A stretch of 64,000 bases of DNA, from positions 6,138,001-6,202,000 of the forward strand of contig NC_017093.1 in NCBI RefSeq assembly GCF_000284295.1. Reading direction: 5' to 3'. This stretch comes from Actinoplanes missouriensis 431 (GTDB lineage: Bacteria > Actinomycetota > Actinomycetes > Mycobacteriales > Micromonosporaceae). Positions 41,391-52,643 of this stretch are shown here, piece by piece. Numbering within the stretch: the stretch's first letter is position 1; every line of letters starts with the position of its first letter. The notes under the pieces are model-generated. The model searched no databases and was not told the origin of the DNA. It worked only from the letters and a program-made list of their open reading frames with translations. The translations under genes and the position numbers were made by a program.

Positions 41391-42347
41391 GTGACCCCCA
41401 CACAGTTGCGCGCCTACTCCGCCGTTGTCCGATTCGGCTCGGTCAAGCGAGCCGCCGCCCAGCTCGCCGTCTCCGAGTCCGCGGTGTCCCTGCACATCGG
41501 CCAGCTGCGCAAAGAGCTCGGCGACCAGCTGTTCTCGCGCTCGGCGACCGGGCTGACCTTCACGCCGGGCGGCCTGCGCCTGGCGAGCCGGGCCACCGAG
41601 ATGCTCGGCCTGCAGGACATCACGGTCCTCGAGGTGAGCGCCGCCGGCCAGGGGCGCCGGCTGCTGCGGGTCGGCGCGTCCAGTCTCTTCGGCGAGCACG
41701 CCGCGCCCGGTCTGATCGAGCTCTTCGCGAACCGGGCCGCCGATCTCGACCTGGAGCTCAGCGTGCGGAACCCGGGATCGTTCACCGAGGCGCTCGTCGA
41801 GCGCACCGTCGACATCGCGATCGGTCCTCCGCCGCCCCTCGCGGACCCGGCGGTGACGTCCCGCCCGGTGATGTACTACCGGATCGTCACGGTCGCCTCC
41901 CCCGACCACCCGCTCGCCGCCACCCAGCCCAGCATGCGCCAGCTGCGCGAGCAGACCTGGCTGCTCGGCCCGTCCGCGGTCGCCGACAGCGGGGCGATCC
42001 GCACCCTGGTCCGCCGGATCGGCGTGCCCGACGACCGCCAGCAGATCTTCCAGAGTCACGCGGCCGCGCTCGAGGAGGCGAAACGGGGACGAGGTGTGGC
42101 GCCGGCGCTGTCGTTCGCGGTCGCGCCGGAGGTCCGCAAAGGACACCTGGTGAGCTTCTGCGGCGGCCCGGCCAGCCTGGAGGAGGTCTGGCACTCGATC
42201 ACCCTGGCCGAGCCCGCCACCCCGTCGGCCGCCGCCGAGCTGGCCCGGTTCGCGTCCACGCCGCGGGCGATCCAGGCGATGATGCGCGGCACCGGCATCA
42301 GCAAGACCCGATTCCGGCCGTCGGTGCACGTCACGCTCTGGAGCTGA
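41391..42347 (+). CDS. LysR family transcriptional regulator
   Basis: This 318-residue LysR protein has an N-terminal HTH (TPTQLRAYSAVVRFGSVKRA then LAVSESAVSLHIGQLRKEL) and an effector-binding domain from about 90. The start is a GTG at 41391. It is convergent with and overlaps by 17 bp the end of the cox gene cluster. LysR-type activators are commonly associated with actinobacterial CO dehydrogenase clusters, so it is the best candidate cox regulator in the window. The divergent alpha/beta hydrolase is an alternative target. Confidence 0.9.
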   Translation: MTPTQLRAYSAVVRFGSVKRAAAQLAVSESAVSLHIGQLRKELGDQLFSRSATGLTFTPGGLRLASRATEMLGLQDITVLEVSAAGQGRRLLRVGASSLFGEHAAPGLIELFANRAADLDLELSVRNPGSFTEALVERTVDIAIGPPPPLADPAVTSRPVMYYRIVTVASPDHPLAATQPSMRQLREQTWLLGPSAVADSGAIRTLVRRIGVPDDRQQIFQSHAAALEEAKRGRGVAPALSFAVAPEVRKGHLVSFCGGPASLEEVWHSITLAEPATPSAAAELARFASTPRAIQAMMRGTGISKTRFRPSVHVTLWS

Positions 42348-43533
42348 GCTCTCTCAGGCACGCCGCCAGGTCGGCGAAGGTCGCGGCCGGCATCAGCCTG
42401 TCGCAGAACGGCAGGGCGGCGGCCATGGCCGCCACACGCGGGGTGAAGCCGGGCGCGCCGGCGCGGGGATTCAACCACACGATCCGGTACGCCCGGCGCC
42501 GCAACCGCGCCATGACGGCCGCCATCATCTCCGGCGGATCACTGTCCCACCCGTCCGACGCGATGATCACGATTCCACCCCGAAGAGCATTTCCCTGGTA
42601 CGAGTCGAGAAGCGCCCGCAGATTCCCGGCGATCCGCGTCCCGCCGAACCGGTCGGTGACCGCCGTGCCGGCCGCCGCCACCGCGTCCGCCGCCGACGCG
42701 TTCCGCAGCACCGGGGTGAGCCGCGTCAGCGTCGTCGCGAACGCGAACACCTCCGCGTCGGCGACCAGCGTGAACGCCCGCATCATCTGCAGATAGGCGG
42801 CCGCCTGCGCCCGCATCGACTCGCTCACGTCGCAGAGCAGCACCACCCGCCGCGGCTCGCGCACCGGCCGCTGGCGGACCACGGTGATCGCCTCCCACCC
42901 GGTGCGCCGGGCCCGGGCGATCGTCGGCCGCAGCGCCACCCGCCGCCCGGCCGGGTCCACGGCGTGCCGCCGGGTGCGCCGCTGCGGCCAGCGGGCGAGC
43001 GCGGCACGCAGGTCGTCGCCGAGCGCCCGGATCTGCGCCTCGTCGAGCTCCTCGAACGGCCGGTCGGCGAGACCGGCGAGGGCGCTCGGGCGTAGCTCCG
43101 GCACGCGCAGGCCGGAGTCCGCGCCACTCTCGGCGGCCGCGACCACGGGTGGCAGCGTCGCCCAGGGCAGCCCCTCGCCGTCAGCCGTCCCGTCCCCGCC
43201 CGCCGGAACCTTCACGTGCACCGTGTCGTCACGCCGGCCGGGCTGACCGGCCGTCCGGTTCAGCGGCAGCGACACGACGTCGTCGAAAACGGTCGCGAAC
43301 ACCTCGTCGAAAACGGCGAGGTCGGCGTGCCGGCGGACCAGGGCGATCCGTACGGTCCAGTAGAGCGTGTCCCGGTCCGCGGGCGGGCTGACCGACAGAG
43401 CCCGGACCAGGTCGTCGGTCTCGGTGATCCCGGCAGCCAGTCCGGCGCGGCGCAGCCGAGCCACGAACGCCACAGCGAACGCGGCCCGGTCCGTCCCCCG
43501 CAGCAGCACGGGCGCAGAGTCGGCGGCGGTCAC
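42331..43533 (-). CDS. coxE: CoxE-like von Willebrand factor A domain protein
   Basis: This protein has 400 residues from the GTG at 43533; the start is uncertain because no strong site precedes it. The N-terminal half is helical. The C-terminal VWA domain has the MIDAS motif LCDVSESMRAQ (Asp-x-Ser-x-Ser) and an IASDGWDSDPPEM segment supplying the further metal ligand. CoxE-type proteins work with the CoxD AAA+ ATPase to build the CuSMoO2 centre of CO dehydrogenase. It is the last gene of the cluster and is separated from coxG by 99 bp containing short direct repeats of GGCGGTCACG. Confidence 0.85.
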   Translation of the reverse strand: MTAADSAPVLLRGTDRAAFAVAFVARLRRAGLAAGITETDDLVRALSVSPPADRDTLYWTVRIALVRRHADLAVFDEVFATVFDDVVSLPLNRTAGQPGRRDDTVHVKVPAGGDGTADGEGLPWATLPPVVAAAESGADSGLRVPELRPSALAGLADRPFEELDEAQIRALGDDLRAALARWPQRRTRRHAVDPAGRRVALRPTIARARRTGWEAITVVRQRPVREPRRVVLLCDVSESMRAQAAAYLQMMRAFTLVADAEVFAFATTLTRLTPVLRNASAADAVAAAGTAVTDRFGGTRIAGNLRALLDSYQGNALRGGIVIIASDGWDSDPPEMMAAVMARLRRRAYRIVWLNPRAGAPGFTPRVAAMAAALPFCDRLMPAATFADLAACLRELSSRA

Positions 43534-43632
43534 GCAGCGACCCGGCGCCGTTCCCGGCGGCGGCCCGGGGAACGGCGATCCACGGCGCAATCGGCGGCGG
43601 TCACGGCGGCGTCATCGGCGGTCACGGCGGCG

Positions 43633-44601
43633 TCAAGGGCGGGCGACGGCCCAGACGATCACGGCGGCGGCCACGGCGACGCCGATGACGACCGGGATGG
43701 CCCGCTTGTAGATCGATCCGCCGGCCACCTCCAGCAGATCGAGCGCCTCCGGCTCCGCCGACTCGATCTTCCGCTCGGCGGCCGGCGCCGGAGACGAGGC
43801 CGGGGCGCCGCCGGCCAGCTCGGCGCTGGGAACGTTGAGCGGAGCAATCGGATCCGGGGTGCCGGCGGCGACCTCGGTGCGGCCGGCGGCAGGCTCCACG
43901 GTCCCGGCGGACGGATCCGGCACCGCCGCGTCCGACATTTCCGAAATGTCGGAGATGCTGCTTCCGGGCGCGGCAGGGGCGACCCCGCCCAGGGCCACCG
44001 CGGTGGCCGGCGCGGTCTCGACGGCGGCAGCGGAGGGAGCGGCGTCGGCCCCTGCCGACGGAGCGGCATCCGATCCGGTGGTGAGGGCGGCATCCGATCC
44101 GGTCGTGGGAGCGGCGGGCGAAGCCGGCGCGGCGGCGGGCTCGGGGGACTCCTCGCCGGCGGCCAGTTTCTTCTCCAGGTTGGCTACGAACTGGGCGAGC
44201 AGCTTGCCCGACACCTCCTTGATCATGCCGCTGCCGAACTGGGCCAGCTTGCCGCTGATCCTCAGGTCGGTCTCGACGTTGACCTGCGTGCTGTCCTCGC
44301 CCGACGGGGCCAGCCACGCGGTCACCACGGCCGCCGCGTTGCCCGCGGACCGGGCGTCGCGGCCCTTCGCGTCGATCACCGCGCGGTAGGCGTCGTCGTC
44401 CTTCGCGGTGAACTGCGCGGTGCCGGTGAAATCGGAGATCACCGGGCCCACCTTGACCTTGACCCGGCCCTTGTAGACGTCGCCCTCCACGCCGGTGAGC
44501 TGGGCGCCGGGCATGCACGGGGCGATGCCCGGAAGGTCGGTGAGCACCCGCCAGGCCCGGTCGATCGGGATGTGCACGACGAACTCGTTATTGATCTTCA
44601 T
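43633..44601 (-). CDS. coxG: CoxG-like SRPBCC protein with C-terminal membrane anchor
   Basis: This 322-residue protein has an SRPBCC/CoxG domain at residues 1-150 (FVVHIPIDRAWRVLTDLPGI, CMPGAQLTGVEGDVYKGRVK, GSGMIKEVSGKLLAQFVANL). A long Ala/Pro/Ser-rich low-complexity linker of about 120 residues follows, then a C-terminal membrane helix (VIPVVIGVAVAAAVIVWAVA). CoxG helps anchor CO dehydrogenase to the membrane, and the tail here would do that directly. The ATG at 44601 overlaps the coxD stop as ATGA. Linker length may differ between strains. Confidence 0.9.
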   Translation of the reverse strand: MKINNEFVVHIPIDRAWRVLTDLPGIAPCMPGAQLTGVEGDVYKGRVKVKVGPVISDFTGTAQFTAKDDDAYRAVIDAKGRDARSAGNAAAVVTAWLAPSGEDSTQVNVETDLRISGKLAQFGSGMIKEVSGKLLAQFVANLEKKLAAGEESPEPAAAPASPAAPTTGSDAALTTGSDAAPSAGADAAPSAAAVETAPATAVALGGVAPAAPGSSISDISEMSDAAVPDPSAGTVEPAAGRTEVAAGTPDPIAPLNVPSAELAGGAPASSPAPAAERKIESAEPEALDLLEVAGGSIYKRAIPVVIGVAVAAAVIVWAVARP

Positions 44602-45461
44602 GAGCGGGTCTCCTGGGAAGCGGCTCCGGCGACCAGTTCACGGTCGTCGGGGGTCTTGGCGATCGTGCCGAGGGTGCGCAGGACGTCCGCGCCGGCCAGC
44701 TCGGTCACCCCGAGCGCGGCGAGGGCGGACACCCAGTCGATGGTTTCGGCGAGGCCGGGCGCCTTGTCCAGGTCGAGCCGGCGCACCCGGCCGATGAACT
44801 CGGTGGCGTTGCGGATCAGCGGGGCGGACGCGCCGGGGACCGCACGGCGCACGATGGCGGCGGCGCGTTCGGCAGCCGGGAACTCGATCCAGTGGTAGAG
44901 GCAGCGGCGGCGCAGCGCGTCGTGCAGGTCGCGGCTGCGGTTCGAGGTGAGCACCACGATCGGCGGCCGGGTGGCGGCGAACGTGCCCAGCTCCGGGATG
45001 GTGATCGCGGCCTCGCCGAGGAACTCGAAGAGCAGCGCCTCGAACTCGTCGTCGGCCCGGTCGATCTCGTCGATCAGCAGCACCGGCGGGGTCGGTCCGG
45101 CGTGCCGGACCGCGCGCAGGATCGGCCGCTCCTGCAGGAAGTCGGCGGTGAACAGGTCGGCGTCGCGGATCGACGAGCCCTGCGCCTCGGCGAGCCGGAT
45201 GTGCAGCAGCTGCCGCTGGTAGTTCCACTCGTAGAGGGCCTCGCCGGCGGTCAGGCCCTCGTAACACTGCAGGCGGATGAACGGCGTGTCGAGCGCCTGC
45301 GCCAGGGCCTTGGCGGCAGCGGTCTTGCCGACGCCCGGCTCACCTTCGAGCAGCAGCGGCTTGCCGAGCCGCATCGACAGGAAGATCGCCATCGCGAGCC
45401 CGTCGTCGACCAGGTAGTTCACGTCGTCGAGCCGCTGGACGACCTCGTCAGGATTGTTCAC
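44598..45461 (-). CDS. coxD: MoxR-type AAA+ ATPase, CoxD-like
   Basis: This 287-residue AAA+ ATPase has Walker A GEPGVGKTAAAKAL (about 39-52), Walker B VLLIDEIDRAD (about 110-120) and sensor/arginine finger sequence VVLTSNRSRDLHDALRRRCL. The GTG start at 45461 overlaps the MobA-like gene by 14 bp. In Oligotropha CoxD is the chaperone that inserts sulfur and copper into the Mo centre of CO dehydrogenase, together with CoxE and CoxF. Its location between the XdhC-like gene and coxG/coxE fits that. Confidence 0.93.
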   Translation of the reverse strand: MNNPDEVVQRLDDVNYLVDDGLAMAIFLSMRLGKPLLLEGEPGVGKTAAAKALAQALDTPFIRLQCYEGLTAGEALYEWNYQRQLLHIRLAEAQGSSIRDADLFTADFLQERPILRAVRHAGPTPPVLLIDEIDRADDEFEALLFEFLGEAAITIPELGTFAATRPPIVVLTSNRSRDLHDALRRRCLYHWIEFPAAERAAAIVRRAVPGASAPLIRNATEFIGRVRRLDLDKAPGLAETIDWVSALAALGVTELAGADVLRTLGTIAKTPDDRELVAGAASQETRS

Positions 45462-46026
45462 AGGACCTCAGCAGCCGCTCATAGTCTTCCCGGGTGTCCA
45501 CATCGATCGGCACCGTACCCCCGGCGTCCACTTCGGTCACCGGATACGAGCCCGCGTGCAGCAGCTTCCACACCGCCTTGTCACCGTGCAGGCCGGTGAG
45601 CTCGCCGAAGGTCTCGCGGCGGAACAGGAACGGGTGGCCGAGGCCGTCGGTGTACCGGCAGATCCCGATCGGTGTGGGTACGGCGGCGACCCGGCGCACG
45701 TCGGACGGGCGGATGCCGGGCTGGTCACCGAGGAGCAGGACCAGCCGGTCCGCGTCGCCCAGGTGGGGGACCGCCGACCGGACCGAGGACCCGCACCCGC
45801 TGGCGAACGCGGGGTTCTCGATCACCCGTACCCCGGAGAGGTCGACCTGGGCCCGGACGGCCTCGGCCGAACCGCCCAGGGTGACCAGAAGTTCGTCGAA
45901 CCCGCAGGCCCGGGCCATGTCGAGGGTGGCGTCGAGCAGCGTGCGGCCGCGGAACGGCAGCAGCTGCTTGGGCTCGCCGAGGCGCTTCGAGCCGCCGGCG
46001 GCGAGTACCAGCCCGGTGACTGTCAT
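45448..46026 (-). CDS. MobA-like molybdenum cofactor nucleotidyltransferase
   Basis: This 192-residue protein has the nucleotidyltransferase signature GLVLAAGGSKRLGEPKQLLP at the start, VLLLGDQPGIRPSDV (metal-binding Asp) and FLFRRETFGELTGLHGDKAV. It is closest to MocA, which converts molybdopterin to the cytosine dinucleotide form used by CO dehydrogenase and other enzymes of the xanthine oxidase family. ATG at 46026. Its place in the cox cluster supports making the cytidine cofactor for CoxL. Confidence 0.9.
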   Translation of the reverse strand: MTVTGLVLAAGGSKRLGEPKQLLPFRGRTLLDATLDMARACGFDELLVTLGGSAEAVRAQVDLSGVRVIENPAFASGCGSSVRSAVPHLGDADRLVLLLGDQPGIRPSDVRRVAAVPTPIGICRYTDGLGHPFLFRRETFGELTGLHGDKAVWKLLHAGSYPVTEVDAGGTVPIDVDTREDYERLLRSCEQS

Positions 46027-46031
46027 CCTGG

Positions 46032-47036
46032 TCAGGCCGCCGTGAACTTTTTCAGACAGCCGGGGCAGCAGAACCAGTAGTCCTCGCCATCCACCACACC
46101 GTGCGGCGTGTCCGGCCCGATCGTCACGGTCATCCCGCAGATCGGGTCGATCGCGGTGGCGGCGGGCGTCTCCACCCCGGCCGGCGTCCCCACCGCGGCC
46201 GGCCTCCCCACCGCGGCCGGCCCGATCAGCAGCGTCGGCCCGGCCACGAACTCGGGCTCCTTGGCGAGCGCCGCGGCCTCCCCATGCGTCGCCGCGTGGC
46301 TGGAAGCCGCCTTCCTCGCGGCGGCGAGACCGCCGACCCGCATCTCACGGACGATCTCCGCGAGCACGGCAAGAGCGATTTCCTTCGGGTTACGGGCACC
46401 GATGTCGAGCCCGGCGTGCGGGCGGATCCGCTCCCGCTCGTCCTCGCTCAGCTCCATGGCGTCGAGCACCACGGCCGCCCGCTTGTGGCTGGCGACCAGC
46501 GCGATCAGGCCGACACCGGCGTCCAGCGCACCGCGGATCGCGCGCTCCTCGTCGCGGCCCAGCCCGGCCACGACAGCCGCGGTCACGCCAGCATAGGCGC
46601 CCGGCGGGGCGATTTCGAAGTCCAGGAAGGTGGCGAGTTCCGCGACCGCCGTACCGATGGGTGTGTTTCCGTCGACCGCGACGAGCGGTTTCGGCAGCAC
46701 CGGACGCAGAAAGATCTCGATCGCTCCCCCGCTGTGGCAGGGATTGACGACGACGAGCGCGCCGGGCGTCTCCGGGAAGTCCGCCGCGTCCTCCGGCAGC
46801 ACCCGCAGCAGCACGGTGTTGCCGTCGCGCAGCGTGCCCATCGCGGCGGCCCGCACCGACGTCTCCGCACAGGACCCGCCGACGAATCCCTCGATGGAAC
46901 CGTCGGCCAGGATCACCGCGTCGTCACCGGCGCGCGCCGAGGTCGGCTCCTGGGCGCGGACCACCGTCGCGTGTACGAACGGTCTCCGTGCGTCGGCCAG
47001 CTGTCGCGCCCGCTCGGCGGTGCTCGTCGTCATCAA
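46032..47036 (-). CDS. XdhC/CoxF-like maturation protein fused to a YHS domain
   Basis: This 334-residue protein starts with an XdhC_CoxI domain (TVVRAQEPTSARAGDDAVIL, then FVGGSCAETSVRAAA). It continues with the XdhC C-terminal Rossmann-like domain to about 230, where HAGLDIGARNPKEIALAVLA is typical. After a Pro/Ala repeat linker (GPAAVGRPAAVGTPAGVETP) comes a YHS domain at about 292-332 (IDPICGMTV, YWFCCPGCLKKF), which binds metal through Cys residues. XdhC proteins protect and sulfurate Mo cofactor before insertion. A built-in metal-binding YHS tail could carry copper to the CuSMo centre. The fusion's role is inference. Confidence 0.88.
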   Translation of the reverse strand: MMTTSTAERARQLADARRPFVHATVVRAQEPTSARAGDDAVILADGSIEGFVGGSCAETSVRAAAMGTLRDGNTVLLRVLPEDAADFPETPGALVVVNPCHSGGAIEIFLRPVLPKPLVAVDGNTPIGTAVAELATFLDFEIAPPGAYAGVTAAVVAGLGRDEERAIRGALDAGVGLIALVASHKRAAVVLDAMELSEDERERIRPHAGLDIGARNPKEIALAVLAEIVREMRVGGLAAARKAASSHAATHGEAAALAKEPEFVAGPTLLIGPAAVGRPAAVGTPAGVETPAATAIDPICGMTVTIGPDTPHGVVDGEDYWFCCPGCLKKFTAA

Positions 47037-47058
47037 TCGCTCCCTGTTTCCTCGTTTC

Positions 47059-49448
<2,390 letters not shown>

Positions 49449-49452
<4 letters not shown>

Positions 49453-49931
49453 TTCGCGGCCGCCTTCGCCTCAGCCTCATGCACGGCCGTCCAGCGGACC
49501 GAGCGAACGATCGAGGAGTATCCGGTGCATCGGCAGATCTGACCCGAGATGGCCTCGCGGATCTCGCCCTCGGTCGGGTCGGGGTTGTTGTCGAGCAGGT
49601 GCCGGCAGGTCATCAGCATGCCCGGCGTGCAGAAACCGCACTGCAGGCCGTGGCACTGCCGGAAGCCCTCCTGGATCGGGTCCAGCTCGGCGCCGTTGGC
49701 AAGACCCTCGACGGTACGGACCTCGCGCCCGCCCGCCATCGCGGCCAGCACGGTGCACGACTTGACCGGCTCGCCGTCCATCCAGACCACGCAGGTGCCG
49801 CAGTTGCTGGTGTCGCAGCCCCAGTGCGTGCCGGTCAGGCCGAGCGTGTCGCGCAGGAAGTGCACGAGCAGCAGCCGGCCCTCGATCTCCTTGGTGTACT
49901 CGACACCGTTCACGGTCACGGTGACCTGCAT
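49449..49931 (-). CDS. coxS: CO dehydrogenase small subunit, 2Fe-2S protein
   Basis: This 160-residue protein has two [2Fe-2S] clusters. The plant-ferredoxin-type site is in GCDTSNCGTCVVWMDGEPVK with a downstream Cys in SCTVLA. The second, helical site is in CGFCTPGMLM and ICRCTGYS. It passes electrons from the Mo site to FAD in CoxM. Its ATG at 49931 follows the coxM stop by 2 bp and its stop overlaps coxL. Confidence 0.96.
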
Positions 49932-49933
49932 GC

Positions 49934-50812
49934 TCAGCTCCTCGCCCGTTCCACAGCCTTGCGCAGCGTGCGCCGGGTCAGCTCGTCCGCCAGGTGGCGC
50001 TTGTAGTCGGCGGTGCCGCGCGTGTCGGTCGCCGGATCGCAGCTGCGCGCGGCGATCGCGCCGGCCAGCTCGTAGAGGGCCTCGGCCGGCTCCTGGCCGC
50101 GCAGCGCCGCCGAGATCTCCGGGATGCCGGTGGTGTTCGGCCCGACGGCCGCGAGGCCGACGCGGGCGTCGGTGATCCGGTTGTCCGCGCCCAGCCAGAT
50201 GGCCGCACCGGCACTCACCACGGCCCAGTCGCCCGCACGCCGCTCGACCTTGGCGTAGGCGCTGCCCGACTTATCCGCCTTAACCGGAATGCGGATCTCG
50301 GTGAGGATCTCGTTGTCCGCGACGGCCGTCTCGTACGGGCCGACGTGGAACTCCTCCATGCCGACCACGCGCTCGGTCCCGCCGGGACCACGGATCACGC
50401 AGCTCGCGTCCAGCGTCGTGCACACCGCCGACAGGTCCTCCGAGGGATCCGCCTGGCAGAGCGAGCCGCCCAGCGTGCCCCGGTTGCGCACGATCGGGTC
50501 GGCGATCACCCGTTCCGCGTCCCGGAAGATCGGGAGCACCTGCGCCAGCGCGTCCGACTCCAGCAGCTCACGGTGCCGGGTCATGGCGCCGATCCGTACC
50601 TCGTCACCGCTGCGCCGGATGTATCCCAGCTCGCCGTGCAGATCGTTGATGTCGATGAGATATTCGAAGTTCGCCAGCCGCAGCTTCATCATCGGCAGCA
50701 GGCTGTGGCCGCCGGCCACCAGCCTCGCTGAGCTTCCGAGTCGCTCCAGCAGTCCAATGGCTTGATCTACGCTCGTGGCACGTTCGTACTCGAACGGAGC
50801 CGGCACCTGCAC
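49934..50812 (-). CDS. coxM: CO dehydrogenase medium subunit, FAD protein
   Basis: This 292-residue FAD-binding subunit has the FAD loops VAGGHSLLPMMKLRLA (about 33-48) and RNRGTLGGSLCQADPSEDL (about 108-126). It takes electrons from CoxS and reduces the quinone pool or another acceptor. The GTG at 50812 has GGGAGG upstream with 6-base spacing. As first gene it sets the order coxM-coxS-coxL used by most CO oxidisers. Its promoter lies in the 122-bp gap shared with the divergent XdhC gene. Confidence 0.95.
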   Translation of the reverse strand: MQVPAPFEYERATSVDQAIGLLERLGSSARLVAGGHSLLPMMKLRLANFEYLIDINDLHGELGYIRRSGDEVRIGAMTRHRELLESDALAQVLPIFRDAERVIADPIVRNRGTLGGSLCQADPSEDLSAVCTTLDASCVIRGPGGTERVVGMEEFHVGPYETAVADNEILTEIRIPVKADKSGSAYAKVERRAGDWAVVSAGAAIWLGADNRITDARVGLAAVGPNTTGIPEISAALRGQEPAEALYELAGAIAARSCDPATDTRGTADYKRHLADELTRRTLRKAVERARS

Positions 50813-50934
50813 CCTGCACCTCCCGCGAATTCGCGCCGAACCCTCGCGCGGGTCAGGTCCAATGTCAACAGTGACCTAAGGGATCTCTTAACTAGCGTTT
50901 GACTCTCCCGTGAAGATCGCGGATCGTTTTCCGG
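50813..50934. promoter_or_regulatory. divergent cox promoter region with near-palindrome
   Basis: This 122-bp gap holds the promoters of coxM (left) and the XdhC gene (right). It contains the near-palindrome TAAGGGATCTCTTA (50877-50890, one mismatched pair), of a size suited to a LysR-type site, and TTGACA-like sequence on the minus strand nearby. Assignment to the LysR protein is speculative. Confidence 0.4.
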
Positions 50935-51987
50935 ATGCGGGACATCGTCGACGGGCTGCTCGCGTGGCGCGCCTCGGGCACCGAGTTCGCCCTGGCCACG
51001 GTCGTCAACACGTGGCGATCGGCACCTCGCCGACCGGGTGCCGCGATGGCCGTCAACGCGTCCGGCGAGGTCATCGGCAGCGTCTCCGGCGGCTGCGTCG
51101 AGGGCGCGGTCTACGCCGCCGCGCAGGAGGTCCTGCAAACCGGAAAAGCACAGACCCAGGTGTACGGGGTGAGCGACGGCGACGCCCTGGAAGCAGGACT
51201 GACCTGTGGCGGCACGATCGAGGTGATGATCCAGCCGGCCGCGGCGCTCACCGCGATCGACGAGGTGCTGGACGCCGTCGCCGCGGGCCGCCCGGTCGCC
51301 ACCGTGACCGTCCCCGACGCGCAGCTGGTCGTCTGGCCGGCCGGGCCGGCAGAGGGGACCCTGGGGGACGCGGAGCTGGACAGGCAGGCCGCTCAGCAGG
51401 CGGCTGGCCTCCTCGCGCACGGCCGTTCGGCGATCGTGCAGGCCTGCGAGCGCGAGGTCTTCGTCCAGTCCTACGCGGCCCCGGCCCGCATGATCGTCTT
51501 CGGTGCCATCGACTTCGCGGCCGCGGTCGCCCGGATCGGCAAGTTCCTCGGCTACCAGGTCACGGTCTGCGACGCGCGCGGCGTCTTCGCCACCCCGGCC
51601 CGCTTCCCCGAGGCCGACGAGATCGTGGTCGAGTGGCCCCACCGGTACCTGGAGTCCACCGAGGTCGACGAGCGCACCGTGCTGTGCGTCCTCACCCACG
51701 ACCCGAAGTTCGACATCCCGCTGCTGCAGGTCGCCCTGCATACCCCCGCCCGGTACATCGGGGCGATGGGCAGCCGCCGCACCTGCGAGGACCGCCTGGC
51801 CCGGCTCCGCGAGGCCGGCGTCTCCGAGGCGGCCCTGTCACGGCTGCGCGCCCCGATCGGCCTGGACCTGGGCGCCCGAACCCCGGAGGAGACAGCGGTG
51901 GCTATCGCCGCCGAGATCGTCGCCCTGTCCTGGGGCGGTTCCGGGGCGCCGCTGACCGACCTGACCGCGCCCATCCACGGCGCCTGA
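50935..51987 (+). CDS. XdhC family Mo-enzyme maturation protein
   Basis: This 350-residue protein has both standard domains: XdhC_CoxI at the N-terminus (ALATVVNTWRSAPRRPGAAM, then VSGGCVEGAVYAAA with conserved Cys) and the Rossmann-type XdhC_C at about 180-340 (YIGAMGSRRTCEDRLARLRE and PIGLDLGARTPEETAVAI). It helps insert sulfurated Mo cofactor into enzymes of the xanthine oxidase family. It is divergent from coxM and is a second XdhC beside the YHS fusion in the cox cluster. The two copies may serve different steps. ATG at 50935. Confidence 0.92.
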   Translation: MRDIVDGLLAWRASGTEFALATVVNTWRSAPRRPGAAMAVNASGEVIGSVSGGCVEGAVYAAAQEVLQTGKAQTQVYGVSDGDALEAGLTCGGTIEVMIQPAAALTAIDEVLDAVAAGRPVATVTVPDAQLVVWPAGPAEGTLGDAELDRQAAQQAAGLLAHGRSAIVQACEREVFVQSYAAPARMIVFGAIDFAAAVARIGKFLGYQVTVCDARGVFATPARFPEADEIVVEWPHRYLESTEVDERTVLCVLTHDPKFDIPLLQVALHTPARYIGAMGSRRTCEDRLARLREAGVSEAALSRLRAPIGLDLGARTPEETAVAIAAEIVALSWGGSGAPLTDLTAPIHGA

Positions 51988-52087
51988 CCACCCATCCCAC
52001 TACCCGCCGGCGATCTCCGCACCGGCTGGCCGATCCGGGGGCTCCGCGCAGCGACCAAGATCCGCCCCCTGCCGATCGCCGCACCCG

Positions 52088-52254
52088 GCCAAAGCCGAGA
52101 CCAACTCAAGCGAAGTGGCGTGAGGGCGCTCGCGAGCCGTAGCTCAGGCAGGCAAAACGGCTGGGAAACCTGCGTCGGCTACGGCTGGCGTGCGGGAGCC
52201 GTAGTGCGCGCAGGTAAAAACGGCCGGGAAGCCGGCGCCGGCTACGGCTGGCGT
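52088..52254 (+). repeat. complex repeat, left copy of an inverted pair
   Basis: This runs from about GGCCAAAGCCGAG to GGCTACGGCTGGCG. Its reverse complement is found at 58206-58372 with roughly 85% identity by eye, sharing blocks such as CAACTCAAGCGA, GGGCGCTCGCGAGCCGTAG and CAGGCAGGCAAAACGG. Each copy is itself a degenerate duplication of a 55-60 bp unit (GAGCCGTAG...CAGG...AAAACGGCCGGGAAGCC...GGCTACGGCTGGCG). Confidence 0.8.
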
Positions 52255-52466
52255 GCGCGTGATGCCACTCGGGCTGGGTTGATCTCCCGTTCGGGTGGTG
52301 AACGGCAGGGCGGCTCACGGTGGGCTCGTGCGAGGGTGGCGGCTCACGATACGGCTCTGTCGCGAGGGCGGCAGCACACCGAAGCTCGCGCCGACCGCGA
52401 TGAGGTCGCACCGAAACGGTTCGTGTGCTTCCATCCCGGCCCTGGCGTTGATGAAACGCCACACAA

Positions 52467-52626
52467 GCGTTGCGTGTGACCTGATCCCCGCGGCGCAAGC
52501 GTTGCGTGTGACCTGATCCCCATCCCCGCGGCACCGGCGTTGCGTGTGACCTCACCCCCGCGGCACAGCCGTTGCGTGTGACCTCACCCCCGCGGCACAG
52601 CCGTTGCGTGTGACCTCATCCACGCC
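52467..52626 (+). repeat. five-unit tandem repeat, about 32 bp
   Basis: Units begin at 52467, 52499, 52537, 52569 and 52601 with core GTTGCGTGTGACCT, then ATCCCC or CACCCCC, then GCGGC. One unit is 6 bp longer by a local duplication (CCCCATCCCC). There are no unique spacers. It lies between the left inverted-repeat copy and csoR. Confidence 0.85.
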
Positions 52627-52643
52627 AGCGGACGGTCCGGCCG

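Noticed and set aside
52120..52200. Possible tRNA or structured RNA in the left inverted-repeat copy
   Set aside because: The stem-like blocks come from internal duplication. I found no acceptor stem with T-loop and anticodon arrangement.
52467..52626. Tandem array considered as a CRISPR
   Set aside because: The units follow each other directly with no unique spacers, only five copies are present, and no cas gene is near.
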